A stretch of DNA of 64,000 nt from Adineta ricciae (GCA_905250025.1 CAJNOJ010000007.1:930001-994000), one strand, 5' to 3'. Shown: positions 34,698 through 48,327, counted from the stretch's first letter. Numbers and translations: made by a program. Notes: generated by a model from the sequence alone, not told the origin.

Positions 34698-37600
34698 ATG
34701 AATGATATCGAACCAACACATAGACAAATTTCTACTAGTGGAAATACATTGCACGAAGACAATCAAAAAAGGTAATTTGAGATCTATTTGTATGTGATTC
34801 GATACAGAAATTTGTCAACATGTGTATTCTTATTTAACCAATGCGTCGAGGTCGCGTATAGACAAGAACAAACGAGTTCTGGAACATGCAAATTTGTCCC
34901 TTAGGATTTTTCGACAACATTTGATTAAGCGATAAGAAAACATTTTTTTGAAAATCCGAATATTGTTCAGAATACGACGCTTAATTTCAAAGCAAAAGCA
35001 AAGGTCAATCACAAATAAATCTGCAATAACATTTCATGTGTCATAGTCGAACGAATAAATCGAGTGTTTCCACTTTCCGATATACCAGAACAAATTTGAT
35101 TTTTATTGGAATGATAATTAACGAAATTACGAGCGTTTCATAAACATTCGTAGATGAAATAGTGCATCGATCTTTAAAAATTTGATCTCCATCGATGTAG
35201 TGCCGACACTCGTCTAATCGTTTTTGTCCTTTGATTCTCTTCTCTCGTCTTTTTTTTTTCAATATTGTCTGTCTACACAAACGGAAAGGAAACAATCCCT
35301 ATAGACATTGAGCTTGTAAGTTGAAGGAAAAGAAAGAACAAAGTGAGTTTTATTCTCGCCAAATTGTTCGAAATAATAACTAAGAGGTGTAATGAGTATC
35401 AGCTGAGCATTTTGCCTCTTCGACATTCGTTTCACACCTATGCTTAATGAAATAAACACACTGAAGGCGTTTGCGATGTATAGCGAAAGGAAACGAAGAA
35501 CGATTGAATACAATTAATAGGTTTTTTTTGTACAAATAACAACTAATAAGCGTAGAATATAGGAAGAAAGAGCGCCTTAGTATGTATGAGAAAAAAATGG
35601 GTCGGTTTTGGTGTGCAAAAAGAAAACGGTATTATTAATGAAAAAGAAAACAACCAAAACAAAGCATAAAATTATCTGTTTTCCTCTTTAGACAATTACA
35701 ACATCAACGAATTAGTCCTAATCCAGATGTTCAAGCAAATCTAGCCACTGGAAATTATAATCCATTAGCATGTCATGATACTCAACAACCATTTTCGTCG
35801 ACAAATAAAAGCAATTCTGTGGCAACTAACCCGATGCATTCTCCAGGTACAAAGTCAGGCTCCGTAGCAGCTAAACCTGGTGCCGGAAATTCCAATTCCC
35901 TACCTGGTCATCAATCGGGTCGATTAAAAATGCCAACTTACAATCTTCACGAACAACAAGGATTAAATCTCTCCGATAACGTATATCAGTCTAGCTTTTC
36001 GTTGCTTTCGACTATAAAGAATATTCGTTTCTTCTAGTTGCATACGACTGGTGCCAGTGGTGATCATGATACCAATACATTTTCATCGTCATCATTATCA
36101 CGCAAAAAGAATCTTTCCACATCGGATCTTGATCCAACAGAGCGCAAGAAGCAAGCAGCATTGGCGAAAGTTGAAGCGAAATTGGAAAAAGCGCAACGTC
36201 TACATGAACAAGCTCGGCAGGGTGTAGAGCAAGAAGTCGCGGATTTTCTTCGTGCAACAACGATGCCGAATACGAATGCAGAAGGAACTGCTGCTCGTAC
36301 AGTAAATGCATCATTCGACAAACGTATTCGTACTTTACAAGATACGAAAAAAGAATTAGAAAAGAAAATTTCCAACTATCAATCGGACATTTCACGTATT
36401 CAAGCCGGAGATATTCCATATAATTACACATCATCAAAAGACATCTTTAGTAATATTAAAAGTACAGCAGCTAAAGTTGCTGGAGGAAGTCTCAAATATC
36501 GCTCTTCACAAAGTTCCGATCAACCGACGGCAACAGCAAGTTCAACACCCAACACACCGGATCATATCGTTTCATCCCACTATCCCGACTCAGAGAATTA
36601 TCAACAACATCCAAATCCATTTACTACAATAACAACACCAACACCGACAGCCACACCAACCGGTGGACCTATGAATAACAATCAGAATATATTAACATCG
36701 AATCTATATAGTGGTACACATGATCCCGTACATTCATCATTATCAAGTTCTGCATCCAATGAAATTGGAAATTCGCAATTTTACATTGATTCGAACCGTA
36801 AGTAACCTTTGAGAATCCTCTAAATCTCATTCGCGATTCCAGGAAAGATAAGAATGCATGTAATATAATAGTAAACATGCAAAATCCATAGAGCATGCTC
36901 TACTTAAACATATCAAATTCTACATACTCTTACTGAATCATATCTGAAAGCTTAATTTCTTTTATGTCTTGTTTAGACGAATATGTCTACGATAATGACA
37001 AATCAAATCGAAAACATGAAGGAAACGTTCCAGGTATGTACGATCTAAAGCTATTCTTCGAAAGACATTTATCAGAAAGTAAATGAGGGCTAAGAAATAA
37101 TATAAATGACACCTTAGGACGTTCTTCTAATCCACTTCGTTTCACTGCAAGTATTTGTAAGTACATTCTTGTTAACGACATAATGCTCAGATATCAACAC
37201 AAGCCCTCTAAAACATAACTTTTACATGAATACTTTGAAAATTGCATCTATTTCTAGTTGACGGGTTAGTCATTCACGATAGTGAAAAATCTCCATCATT
37301 CAAACGACGATACACGTAAGGAAAACTTCAAGCGGTTTTTCGCAATGTTGATTGTTCTATAATTCATAGCGATGAGTCAAATCAGGAGTTCAATGATCAA
37401 AAATCCGATCATTCCAATGATGAACGACATACCAGTGGCATAACCAAACGAAATACATCCGTAAAGCTACGATTTTCATCTCAAGCAGTCAATCATGTTC
37501 AGTTTTGTTTTCAGAATACCAGCAACGAATATCAACAATTGAATATCAAACTCGAATCAATGCAAAAAACTCTTGAGCGTTACGAAACGAAGTTTAATGA

Positions 37601-38463
37601 TATGCAAAAACAAATCGATTCCTTAGCATTGAGCATCGATACTCAACATGATCAGAACGGTCGGCTGAACATCGAACTAACTGATCTAACAGATTTACAT
37701 CAAATCGAGATGTCATCAGTGAAAACTGATTTGAAAAACCTAGAAGAACGATTACTCTATAAGTTTAATGATTATTGGAATGAATTGCTGGAAAAGTTAG
37801 ATAAACTTGATACTAGGGTAAGTTTTCGGATTCGTTCGATGTTAGACATAACAGTTATCCATTGCTGATCGAAAGATAAATATATTTATTCCCCGAAAGG
37901 AAATCATCAACGACCTACACCTGTCATATCACTAAGCGGCATGATGTTGATATCGATTTCGGATTCTTTGCACATCCGTATGTCATTTGTTTATTTGGAC
38001 TTCTATGAATAGACTGATATTTGATGTAAGGAAAGTAATAGCGACAGAATGTGTAAGATCTCCTCAGCAGGATAGCGATTGACTACGACTTCGTGTAAAC
38101 GATTTCCAATGCAATCTACGATCAATTTAACTTTATTTAGACGGCAAAAGTTGAACAAACTCAAACACATTCCCTCGAAACAGAAGAAAATACGCATCGA
38201 ATTATTAGTAAACTTGTCAATATTCTCTTGACTGTTTTCGCAATTATCCTTCTTATTCTATCTACAATCAAAAATCTTGTACAATCACGGTAAGCCAACA
38301 CATCTATTCGCTTAATTTTCATATTTTTGTTCTGTCTGTTTGCAGAATTCATGCCATGACTATTTTGATACTTGCTGTTGCATGGATAACATTTCGTTAT
38401 TTACCTCCGAATTACTTTCAAACACCATTTTTAAAAAGTATTGTTGAACATCTTCATTCCTAG
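34698..38463 (+). CDS. TMCC: TMCC-family transmembrane and coiled-coil protein
   Basis: TMCC proteins are ER membrane proteins with cytosolic coiled coils. Exon 1 (34698-34771, MNDIEPTHRQISTSGN) splices in frame over a 920-nt intron to 35692. A Ser/Pro-rich part follows, then a first coiled coil (about 36130-36400: KKQAALAKVEAKLEKAQRL, then RIRTLQDTKKELEKKISNY). After a low-complexity Thr/Pro/Asn region comes the second coiled coil (about 37525-37830) with LNIELTDLTDLHQIEMSSVK, close to the TMCC signature LNDLTELHQNEILNLK. The end carries two hydrophobic segments, ISKLVNILLTVFAIILLIL and IHAMTILILAVAWITF, and a TAG at 38461-38463. Length and domain order fit TMCC1-3; the paralogue cannot be decided. 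Exons in the 36960-37330 stretch are very small. Confidence 0.87.
34772..35691 (+). other. Long first intron of the TMCC gene
   Basis: 920 nt, GTAATT...CTCTTTAG, against a typical 50-65 nt here. Small minus frames in it show no similarity. Its length and 5' position would fit a regulatory intron; this is inference. Confidence 0.65.
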
Positions 38464-39763
38464 CTCTATGCTCCTATGTTCTCTTCAGATTTACTCAATG
38501 GATTCAAACGAACAGCACGAAATTCTACTTCCGAGTGATAATATAGTTTCTATTTCCTTTTCATTGCAATTTCTGTAATCGAGCCTTGTCTCTCGTTCTT
38601 TTATTCTTGGATTTTTTTTTCAAGTATCCCTACATATGTGAAGATGCCAGCTGGTCCGGCTCTTGTTGGTTATACTCTACAGTAGTTCTAGCAGTGTACT
38701 TGGTCCTTCTAATCACCAGACATCCATCAACAGCATAAAAATCATTGTTCACCATATATTTTAATTGTATGTGTCATGTCTTCTTTTCTGTCTCTCTCTC
38801 TCTTGATTGTACATTGTTTTCGAAGATCTAGTCGTTCATTTGTTTTTCATCTCTGTTTTTTGTTGCATTGCAATCATTACACATTTATTCGTTGAAAGTT
38901 TTGTCATATTGTGCTCAAACTGCTTGCAAGAATATTTGTGTACATATACGAAAGCATAATTCAGTATTATATTCTCTCTCTTTTCTTTTTGCGGCGTCTA
39001 TTATTATCGAGTTGTAATATAACAGCACACAAGCTATGATTTTAAATTCGTTTTTTTTGTCGTCCTTAAAAGCTAATCAACACTATGTCGCTAATAGTCG
39101 GTGTTCACAGTAGATTCTAGTCTTATATCTATTGGCTGTTTATACGTAATCAGAATAATAACAACAACATGCATCCATATATCACAGACTCTCAGATTCA
39201 GATGAGAAACGAGAAAAGGAAGAAAGAAACGCGAAAAATAGTGGTAGGAGACAACTGACGGACTGTTGACTATTACCAATACAGAAAGAAAAAAGAGAAA
39301 GAGAGAGAGAGAGAAAAAAAGAAATATAGTTCTGTTCAGATAGAACGATGGTTATTGTTGTTTGTTATCGGCGAGATTGTTTTTTGATATTATTACTATA
39401 ATAAACCATATCAAGTAAATCACCTCGACTGGATGTGACAATTAAGATACGATCGTTTCGTTAGTTTTTCTCTTCTATTTATTTTTCGTGTTCTGTAACA
39501 ACAAAACGTGAACGTATACAAATGATACTGTCGTTTCTTTCTCTCGCCTTTTTTTGATTTTTATGAAAAGAGAAGAAGGTTATAGATGTACAAATGATTG
39601 TATGGAAGAATGAAAAAAGAACGAGAAACGTTGATCAACGTATATAAGATTGCATTTGCAACATATGACTTTAATTGTGGTTCTATTATAGTATATGCTT
39701 GGGCTTTTCTAGATCATAACAATTGGTTGAAATTTGACAATACCACGTCTGCATATTTCAACA
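38464..39763. other. Intergenic, TMCC 3' flank / REEP 5' flank
   Basis: About 1.3 kb of T-rich DNA with a (GA)n run at about 39298-39314. No gene recognised. Confidence 0.5.
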
Positions 39764-42025
39764 ATGGTGTCGAGTCTACTTGCTCGTTGCATTATGTAAG
39801 GATATTCTACCTGGGTACACGATTAGTATGTTTCGTTTTTTTTCTTCATAATAGTGTAACGATTGGTACACTTTATCCTGGCTATCGATCCTACAAATCA
39901 CTGATTAATTCCGACTTACGTGAAGTGGTATGAGTTACATAGACAAAGAAAGATCCGTGCGTTCAAGTGCTTAACTACCGATGTGCTTTGCAACATTTTA
40001 GGTGAACTGTCTTCGATATTGGATTGTATTTTCTATATTTCTTGCGTGTGAAACAGTAACGGACATTCTTCTTTCATGGTAATAGAAAAATAATGATAAC
40101 TAAGATACAGATATCAAACTGTCTATTTAGGTTTCCATTTTATTACTGGATTAAAATCTTTATTGTACTTTGGATGATTTCACCAGCTGGTTCAACAGTT
40201 TTATACAAGCGTTTTGTTCAGCCAGTACTCAAAGAGCGTGAACAAGTCTGTCGATCATCTCGGAGTGAAGACATATTTGAAAACGATTGAATATTCTAGG
40301 ACATCGATCAATTACTCGAACAAACCAAACAGAAAGGTTACTCAACATTACTCGATCTAACAAATAAAGGTTTTCGCTATGCATCGAATGTCGTTTTGAA
40401 TACTGCTGTATATGTACGGCTAGTTTCGATTGATTGACGAGAGAAATATCAATGTCTTCTTTATTGATCACAGGGACAAGCATATCTTGGCGAACATTTG
40501 AAACGTTCATTGAGTACCAGTGATATTGGTAATGAACCAGGCAAAGGTCTTTCCAATGTGCCCGACACATTATACGAAGAAGACGAAGGTTGATATTGAA
40601 AATGAGAAATTACATTGAAATTGTTCTTTTTCTTCTAGAAGTAGATCCTACATTTACTAAACGTTTGAAAGAAGATCGAAAATATCTATCCAAAGGTAGT
40701 AATATAGCTGCTCGACGAACACGATCTCGTAAGTTTACCCTCAGATAATTATATTCTCAACAAATAGCTAGATTACTACAATAAATTTTTATCACGTTCA
40801 GAAGATAATATCAAACGAATGATGTTAATAGGCATAGATGACTAGTCAGTTCATATCGATAACCATAACGTATCTTTTCTTTTGATGGAGACTACCTTCG
40901 ACTATCTCACGGTAAAATTACAACAATATTTACATATGATCAACTGGCGAGACCAAATCGAAACATTTACCACGGTTTATTATTTACTTTCATATGATAT
41001 CAGCTGTGAATGATCACTATCTTCTCGAAAGATTGTATTCTGCTGATAGTTTTTTGAAGAGAAAATTTTGTTATTCAATAACAAAAAAGCGAATCATTCA
41101 ATTTTACCTTACATCGATTGTAAAAAAATACATTTAATCTTCGCTCCCCTGAGGTTTTACACACTGCAGAGAAGAGCACATGTTTTCATCAAGGCTGATG
41201 CACTAGGAGTTATCATCAGCCCAATAAGACAAATAACATCATTGATCTATTGTAACCATATGCAATGAAATCATGACGACAGGGAATATCGACCATTGAT
41301 TTTTGATACAAATATTGTTTTCCAAAATCTAGTAGAGAGTTCGGCGCGTTCGTCTGTAGTTGACGACATGCATCGAGGAAAAACAGTCGGTGTTGTCACA
41401 AGTTCCAGCATATGCATGTCAAATACAGTTATCTCCATTTCTGATGAGTTTTGCTGTTTCTCTTGACAATTCGAGAAATGGTCAGTGTAAATGAAGATTT
41501 ACATGTTGTTTTTCTTGTCTCTTTCTAGAACAAGGAGAGAAGCCAGATCCAGTCGTGGAAGACCCGTTAGGTGAAATGGAAATGGCAAAAGTTATGGCTC
41601 GTAAAATGCCTGTGCGTGGAGGAAATAAGGTCACTTGTACAGCAGTCTCCTCATCATATGTCGTAAGTAATTTATCATTCTTTATGACCTCTATAAGTTG
41701 TACTCTTTATTATATTCTGCAGAAAAACAGGTAACACAAGTTTTAGAATGCAACCGGTTTTTCTCCTTGCCTACTCATCTTGTGTTAGTTTTTTTCTCAT
41801 CTCTCTTTTAGCACCTAGCATGTTGAACGAACATTTTAAATAAATGTTTTAATGAACTTTTCTTCGGATGTTTAGAGTAAACCTGTTGCAAAGTCCACAA
41901 AGCGAAAAATAACGAAAAAATCGACAAGTCAATCTGCAGCACCAGTTAAACCTACAAACACGAGCTCAAATGATACGGATGACGATGTCGATAATCCCAA
42001 TGGACAAATCCAAAACAGAACTTAA
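39764..42025 (+). CDS. REEP: REEP1-4-type receptor expression-enhancing protein
   Basis: The start is ATG 39764: MVSSLLARCII, donor GTAAGG, then VTIGTLYPGYRSYKSL. This reproduces the family N-terminus ([25 protein letters not shown]), which decides the start over a longer overlapping frame opening at 39598. The TB2/DP1/HVA22 domain continues with REVVNCLRYWIVFSIF, ETVTDILLSW, FPFYYWIKIFIVLWMISPAG and LYKRFVQPVLKERE. An amphipathic stretch follows (DIDQLLEQTKQKGYSTLLDL), then a basic, Ser/Thr-rich tail ending GQIQNRT at TAA 42023-42025. REEP1-4 curve ER tubules and bind microtubules through such tails. Some introns in the second half are several hundred nt (40730-41530). A poly(A) signal AATAAA is at 42153. 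Confidence 0.88.
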
Positions 42026-42722
42026 ACTTTTCGTTTTTTTTGTACATTTTATTTATCTTTTTATGCATTTCTGTTCTTTTCTAAATCACAAACGTCCTTA
42101 ATATTACATAAATTCGGCAAACGGCGATGTGTACATTTTTCTATCTCAAGAGAATAAAATGCCAATTTTCTTTCTTCGTATTTCTTTGTTCAATTTAACG
42201 AAGAATATCGCACGCGTTTACATTTATAAATACTGGTGCTGGTTGGTTTCTTTTGTGATTGTCTAAAAGATATTTTTTTGTATAAAGTTGTTTTTGTCCT
42301 TTTGTTTTATGGAAATGATGATTGGTTTCTTTTTACTATAAACAAGCTGAAACAGGCATGAGTTCACAAGAAACTCCATCCATTACTAAAAACTCGATGC
42401 TAAATAGTGTTGGCAGTACTTGAGTTCGTCAAAGCTATCTTCCTGACTACTAACGACAGCTGTCGTAAATGTGTCTGCGAATGATAAAACGAGTATAATG
42501 TGGATCTATGAACTCCATTTTAACTCTCATCGACTAAACTCCTCTTCAGTACCATGTTGCTCTTCTTATTTCTCATTGTAAATAGAGTATATGTAAAAAT
42601 AAACTAACTCATAGATAATTAATTGCATCGTATTCAAAAACCAAAAAAGTGGTTGTTTTATCTTGTTTATTTTGTAGATTTTTTATTAACTAATCCTGAA
42701 AATTCTCCAATATCCAGATGCA
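42026..42722. other. Intergenic, REEP 3' flank / MIB 5' flank
   Basis: About 700 bp. It holds the REEP poly(A) signal (42153-42158) and AT-rich DNA. I specifically looked for MIB/HERC2 or ZZ coding sequence belonging to the next gene and saw none. Confidence 0.55.
42153..42158 (+). terminator. Poly(A) signal AATAAA of REEP
   Basis: AATAAA 128 bp after the REEP stop codon, on the same strand. Confidence 0.5.
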
Positions 42723-45700
42723 ATGACTCAACAACTTCAAGCTGGTGATTATGTTAACATTGACTTAGAATTAGAAATTGTGCAGTCTCTTCAACACGGT
42801 CATGGTGGTTGGACAGATAATATGTTTGAATGTCTCGGCACAACTGGGATTGTTCAGAGTCTTGATGAAGATTACGATGTTGTAGTTGTTTACCCGAGTG
42901 GGAATCGTTGGACATTGAATCCAGCTTTGTTGACTCGAATTGATTTAACTTCCGAACAAAAACTTGCTTTACAACGACAACAAACGACAACAATTCAAGC
43001 ACGAGCAGCAGCTTCTGCTGTCGTGTCTCATCAGGGTTTGAAAGTCAATGATATGGTTCAGATATGCAGCGATTTAGAAAAAATAAAAAACTTCCAGCGC
43101 GGACATGGCGAATGGGCAGAAGCAATGGTGCCGGTAAGTGTTACAAAAGTAGCTTTCAATGTCTTTTTTTTTGTCAATAATTCCATTCTAGGCGTTGGGA
43201 AAAGTTGGTCGAGTTGTTCATTTGTATACTGATGGAGATATCAAAGTTCAAGTTGCTGGCGGCTCGTGGATATTCAATCCTTTAGCTGTGGCAAAAGTTA
43301 GTCAGACACACTGCACAGAAGGTGGCAACGAAGGTAATTTGAAGTCATCACTCTCATCTGTTGAAAAAATGAACAGCCTGGAGAATTTATTCGAAGTGTG
43401 CTGCTTTAGATTAACCTATCTGTTTTGAATAAAAGAAATATTTTCCATGAATTATTTATTTCCTTCTAGAACGACTTAATGCTATGTTGAAGAAGTTGTT
43501 TGACGCACAAATTACTGGTGATATCCATGAAGAACTTGTCAAAGCTTCAGCTAACGGTAAAACCGAACTCGATAAATCTTCATCAATTGATTTCATCTAC
43601 TTTAGGCGATGCAAAACGAGTTGAAGACCTATTGAAACGACCGAACGTTGACGTATGATGATTTGAACTAGAAACATTTCTTTTAAATGCATAGAGTATA
43701 TTTTGTTTAGGTTAATGGCATTTTTGCTGGTCATACGGCTTTGCAAGCAGCGGCTCAGAATGGTCATATCGAAATCGTTCGTTTACTTATCGAACAAGAT
43801 GTCAATACAGAAATCGAAGTAAACAGAACGAACGCGGTGTATGCTTTCTAACTCTTTTATGCTATAATTTACGTCTTAGGATAAAGATGGAGATCGCGCA
43901 GTTCATCATGCCGCATTTGGCAATGAAACAGTTGTGTTAGAACTGCTCAGCAAAGCAGGAGCTGATCTAAATGCAAGAAATAAACGACGACAAACAGCAT
44001 TACACATCGGTATTGTTTTTCTAATCCTATTCGAAATGAAAGTTCTCATTGACTTTAATACTACTAAACTAAACATTTCCTTTTCCCCTCAAATGAATAT
44101 ATTCATGAGAATATGAGAAGAATACGTAATAATACATACATTTCACATCAATCCCTGCTGTTCGTTCTCTTGCAGGTGTGTGCAAAGCCCATTTGGATGT
44201 ATGTAAAGTTCTGCTAGCAAACGGTGCTCATCCTGGCATACAAGATTCTGATGGCGATACACCGTTACATGATGCCGTATCCAAACGGCGCGATGATCTA
44301 ATTGAACTCTTGCTTGAACATAATGCAGATGCTGCAACATGCAATAACAATGGCTTTAATTCAATTCATCATGCTGCTTTACGTGGCAATTTCTCGTGAG
44401 TCATTAGATCTTATCTTTGTTTTCTTCTTTGCTTTCAATTCTTTGCAAATAAGCGGTCAATCAGCAGGAAAACAGATATCACACATCTGGACAACAGTCG
44501 TCTTCTTTTTCTTCTTTCCTAATTATCATAAACATGTCGATTGACCGATTGAAAATATCGCTGTAAAAGGAGCTGATTATCTTTCCATATGTTTTCATTT
44601 TATTCAAAAAGAATCACTGAGACTTTCATTGTTTTGACAAACGGCTACATTGAAAAAACGGCTTGAGACGTTTGTCTTGTTCTTTTCTTTTCGCTCCCAT
44701 TGTATTTTTGCCGATTTCGTGACGACATCAATGTTAATGATGATGATGATGATAGTGAAAGCCCTCGGCATACTTCTATTACATTCCATAAGATATCTTT
44801 TCGATATGGTCTGTCTTAGAAGTACGGTTTGGAAACTTTCGACGTTCATACTTACATATCGACGAGATAGCTTTGAACAAATGTATGTGCATATACAGAT
44901 ATATATAAGTATAAGAATGTCAGAATATGTATAATATATACTTTGGTAAATGAGAATAAGAAGAAATATCAACGAGTATGAGAGTAGAATCGTACATTAC
45001 TCTTGTATATATACTACTGAGGATTCCTTTTTGTGCGTGTATATATATATATATGCACACTCTATTCTTGTACGTATGTATATGTAAAAGCGAATAGAAG
45101 AATCAAGATAGTAATAGTGGCGGGGCCAAATTTGGCCAACGCATGAAGAAAAAAAATAAGAACGATGCGTAAGCGTTCGCACTTCTTCTGATTGATATGT
45201 GTATATATATATATGTGTGTGTATGTATATACAGAAGCAGGAAGTATTTTCGGCTGAGAAAGAAGGAGAGAGAGAGATAAAAAAAGACAACAGCAATGAA
45301 ATGATGCTTTCTTTCCTTTTCGGTGATCGATAAGGACGAGAAGAAGATATCAAGAAAACAAAAGCGAGGAGAATAGAAGTGCGAGCCGGAGAGAGATAAT
45401 GATGAACAAATGATGATAACTGAACGAGAATAGAAGCATATACATTATTCTAGGAATATCGTTTCCAAAATGAGCATAGATATTTCTAGAATAACATTAC
45501 TGCTTCGTTCATAATAGACATATCTGATGCCGTTTCTAGCTTGACCGACACGAGAAAGAAAAAGGCAATCCCCTTGGTGAGAGACAACAATCAGATCATC
45601 CATCTCCTCATTCTTCTTTTTATCTCATGTTCTGCCAGCTGGTTAACATCGCGCAAGCTGATCGTCATACCTCATCAATGTTGGCAGCATGCGACCTTTC

Positions 45701-48061
45701 CCACGTATATATATATACATATAAATTCATATAAATAAATCTCGCTGTATATAAATAAAGACGTACTAATTCATTTTTGATCAATTTTCATTCATCATAG
45801 AACGATCTTCTCGTACGCTCTAAAATCTAAACTAACAAAAAAAAAGAGAGAACGATGGAATATGAAAATAAGCTAACACTGACTTTTGAGTGTTCGTTCT
45901 GAAATTTATACTAACGTATGAAGTGTGAATGTATGCTCACACGCACATAGATTCACAATAGCATTTTTTGGCTCTTGCTCTCTCTCTCTCTCTTCTGTTT
46001 CTTCCTTTTTGCTGATTGAACGGGTATGTGCGTCAGAACGAGTAAAAAAACGATGACTTATTGCCTTCTTTTTTAGTTTTTTCCCCTCTCTGTTTCTCAT
46101 GCAGCATGTAACGAACTTAGTCTCATCCTACTGCTCCTTCTGCATCCTCTTTTTTCCTCCATCAACAGCGTCAATTCTTTTTCATTCAGACATTTCTGCT
46201 CAAGTATCTTCTCTAGGCATGTGTTGGTCATCGACAAGACAAAAAAGAAACGTTTTCTCAATCATGAAAATAAAAATAAATAATTCTTCTCCTCTCAGAA
46301 AGCCTCTCTTGGAAATCATAGATAACAAAATCGAGTTTTTCCTTCTCTTGATATCCTCCAGCGAAGTGCTGTGTCTTACTATCTGATGAATGACTTGTTT
46401 TGTCTTCGACAAATTGTTGTTGTTGTTGTTATTCTTATTACCCTTCATGGTTATATCCCGGAGTATCAAGAATGTACAGAAGAGAAACGAAGACAAATTC
46501 TTTGCAATATGGATCGATAATTACTTAGAAAAATATACAAAAATATAAATAAATAAATAAATCGACATTGAATGCTAATATGTGTGTTAATTCGTTGATG
46601 TTGTTGTTTGTTTCAGTGCTATCGAACTGATTCTATCGAAAATTCAAAATCGTCAATGGCTTGTCGATGAAAAGAAAGATGATGGATTTACAGCTTTGCA
46701 TTTAGCTGCACTTAATGATCATTGTCTTGTTGCGGAATTACTTTTGACTAAAGGAAATGCATCCATTAATGTACAAAACACAAGTTTACAAACTCCACTT
46801 CATCTTGCTGTCGGTCGACAACATATTCAGATAGTTAATGTACGAAAAAGAAAACTTCATCGAATGTTTCCATTTCAAGTCTCTACTCTTGTTCGTTCTT
46901 TTTTCGTTTCTCTTAGTTATTATGTAGTAAAAATGCCAATGTTAATCTCGTTGACAAAGATGGTGATACGTGCTTGCATGAAGCATTAAGACATCACACA
47001 TTATCGCAATTGAAGCAATTACAAGATGTGGGCGATAGTGGCAAAGTTAGTTTGGATTTGGAAAAAGCATGATGAGTATTTATTTGTTGTTTTAGACAAT
47101 GAACATATTCACGAATACAAACGGTTATGATAAACGGCCAAGTGTAGTCATTGCGTGTACATTAGTCAGCTCCGGTGCCGATTTATCGATGAGAAACAAG
47201 AAGAATCAAACACCATTCGATCTTTGCCCTGATCCACACCTTTGTCGACTTTTAACACAAAAGAATATGTAAATTCGATTGAAGGATTTCTTTCTCAATT
47301 TCAATCGGTTGTCTTCTTTCGTTTTAGAGAATACAAACAAGAACACAGTAAAAATCAGCCATTCTCTGATAATAGTAATTCAATTGAATGTCTTGTTTGT
47401 TCGGATAACAAACGAGACACGTTATTTCAACCATGTTCACATATTGTGACATGTCATTCGTGTGCAAGTCGAGTAAAAAAATGTCTTTTATGCAAAGAGA
47501 ATGTTCAAACGAGAATTAAAGTAAAAGAATGCTCTTCGATTTGATTGTTTCTTTCTTCAACGAATATTTTCATCTAGATCGAACAATGTAAAAATTGCTC
47601 GGAACGTAAAGCATCGGTGATGTTCAAACCATGTGGACATTTAATCGCTTGCGAAGGTAAAGATTTAGGTATGCATATTATTTGTTAGATTTTCGAATAT
47701 TCATACAATAGAGTGTGCTGCAATGATGCAAGTGTGTCTTGCATGTCGAATACCGATCGAATCAATTGTCCCGTTCAAAGATTTATGCTCAGAAAATAAT
47801 GAGAATCTTCTTTCGAAATCAGAATCGTTGAACACAACAGCAATACCTTCGAATAATGTGACTGATGCTGTTGCATTAGCACGGCTACAGCAGCAATTGC
47901 AAGAAATTCGCGAGCAAGTGCATTGTCCAATATGTATGGACCGTTTGAAGAACATGGTCTTTTTATGTGGCCATGGTATTTGTCAGAATTGTGGCGATCG
48001 TGTACAAGAATGTCCGATATGTCGAAAGCAAATCGAGAAATCGATCATTTTATATACATGA
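42723..48061 (+). CDS. MIB1: Mindbomb-1-like RING E3 ubiquitin ligase lacking the MIB/HERC2-ZZ N-terminus
   Basis: MIB1 ubiquitinates Notch ligands and triggers their endocytosis. The first MIB repeat reads [31 protein letters not shown] and [12 protein letters not shown]. The second reads [46 protein letters not shown] and [11 protein letters not shown]. Ankyrin repeats follow ([85 protein letters not shown]). Three RING fingers end the protein: [36 protein letters not shown] and [18 protein letters not shown]...[16 protein letters not shown]. Three RINGs indicate MIB1 and not MIB2. In known MIB1 about 400 residues (two MIB/HERC2 domains and a ZZ finger) precede the first MIB repeat; here the frame starts at ATG 42723. 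An acceptor-like CCAG at 42714-42717 leaves room for an unseen upstream exon. One intron is 2.2 kb. Confidence 0.88.
45040..45054. repeat. (TA)n microsatellite
   Basis: Short uninterrupted TA repeat within the long MIB intron. Confidence 0.75.
45202..45226. repeat. (TA)n/(TG)n microsatellite
   Basis: TA repeat passing into TG repeat within the long MIB intron. Confidence 0.7.
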
Positions 48062-48327
48062 AATGAATGAGATCTGCTTGTCTATCTTTCTCTATGTATG
48101 TGTGTGTGTCATATTTTTATTAGTTTGGTGTTTATTTTGTTATACATCGTTGAGTAAGAAGAAAAGGAATCTCTGTATGTTTTGTGTGTCAATAATAATA
48201 ATATTTGAAGAAAATATTTCACAAATCAATCGGTTAGATGGTCGGGTTTCGAATTCATCAAATAATCACGTATCCGCAAGACATGAGGATTGTTTTTTAA
48301 CTTTTCACTCTAAGCAAGGAACAAAAG

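Larger units (their letters stand above)
44396..46616 (+). other. 2.2-kb intron within the MIB ankyrin region
   Basis: The exon ends ...RGNFS at 44395 with donor GTGAGT and resumes AIELILSK at 46617 after TTGTTTCAG, in frame and matching MIB1 RGNPSAMRVLLSK. At 2,221 nt the intron is about 40 times the usual size. It contains TA/TG microsatellites (45040-45054, 45202-45226), GA runs and a GTT run (46421-46436). No gene or transposon protein was recognised inside it. Confidence 0.8.

Noticed and set aside
36064-36437. Minus-strand frames opposite the TMCC coiled coil
   Set aside because: Antisense shadows of Lys/Glu/Ala-rich coding sequence.
39598-39933. Longer N-terminus for the REEP protein from ATG 39598
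   Set aside because: The extra residues do not match the family. A GTAAGG...ATAATAG intron after ATG 39764 recreates the conserved REEP start exactly.
44604-45353. Frames in the long MIB intron (both strands)
   Set aside because: Composition follows microsatellites and AT-rich DNA. No domain, no reverse transcriptase or transposase motif.
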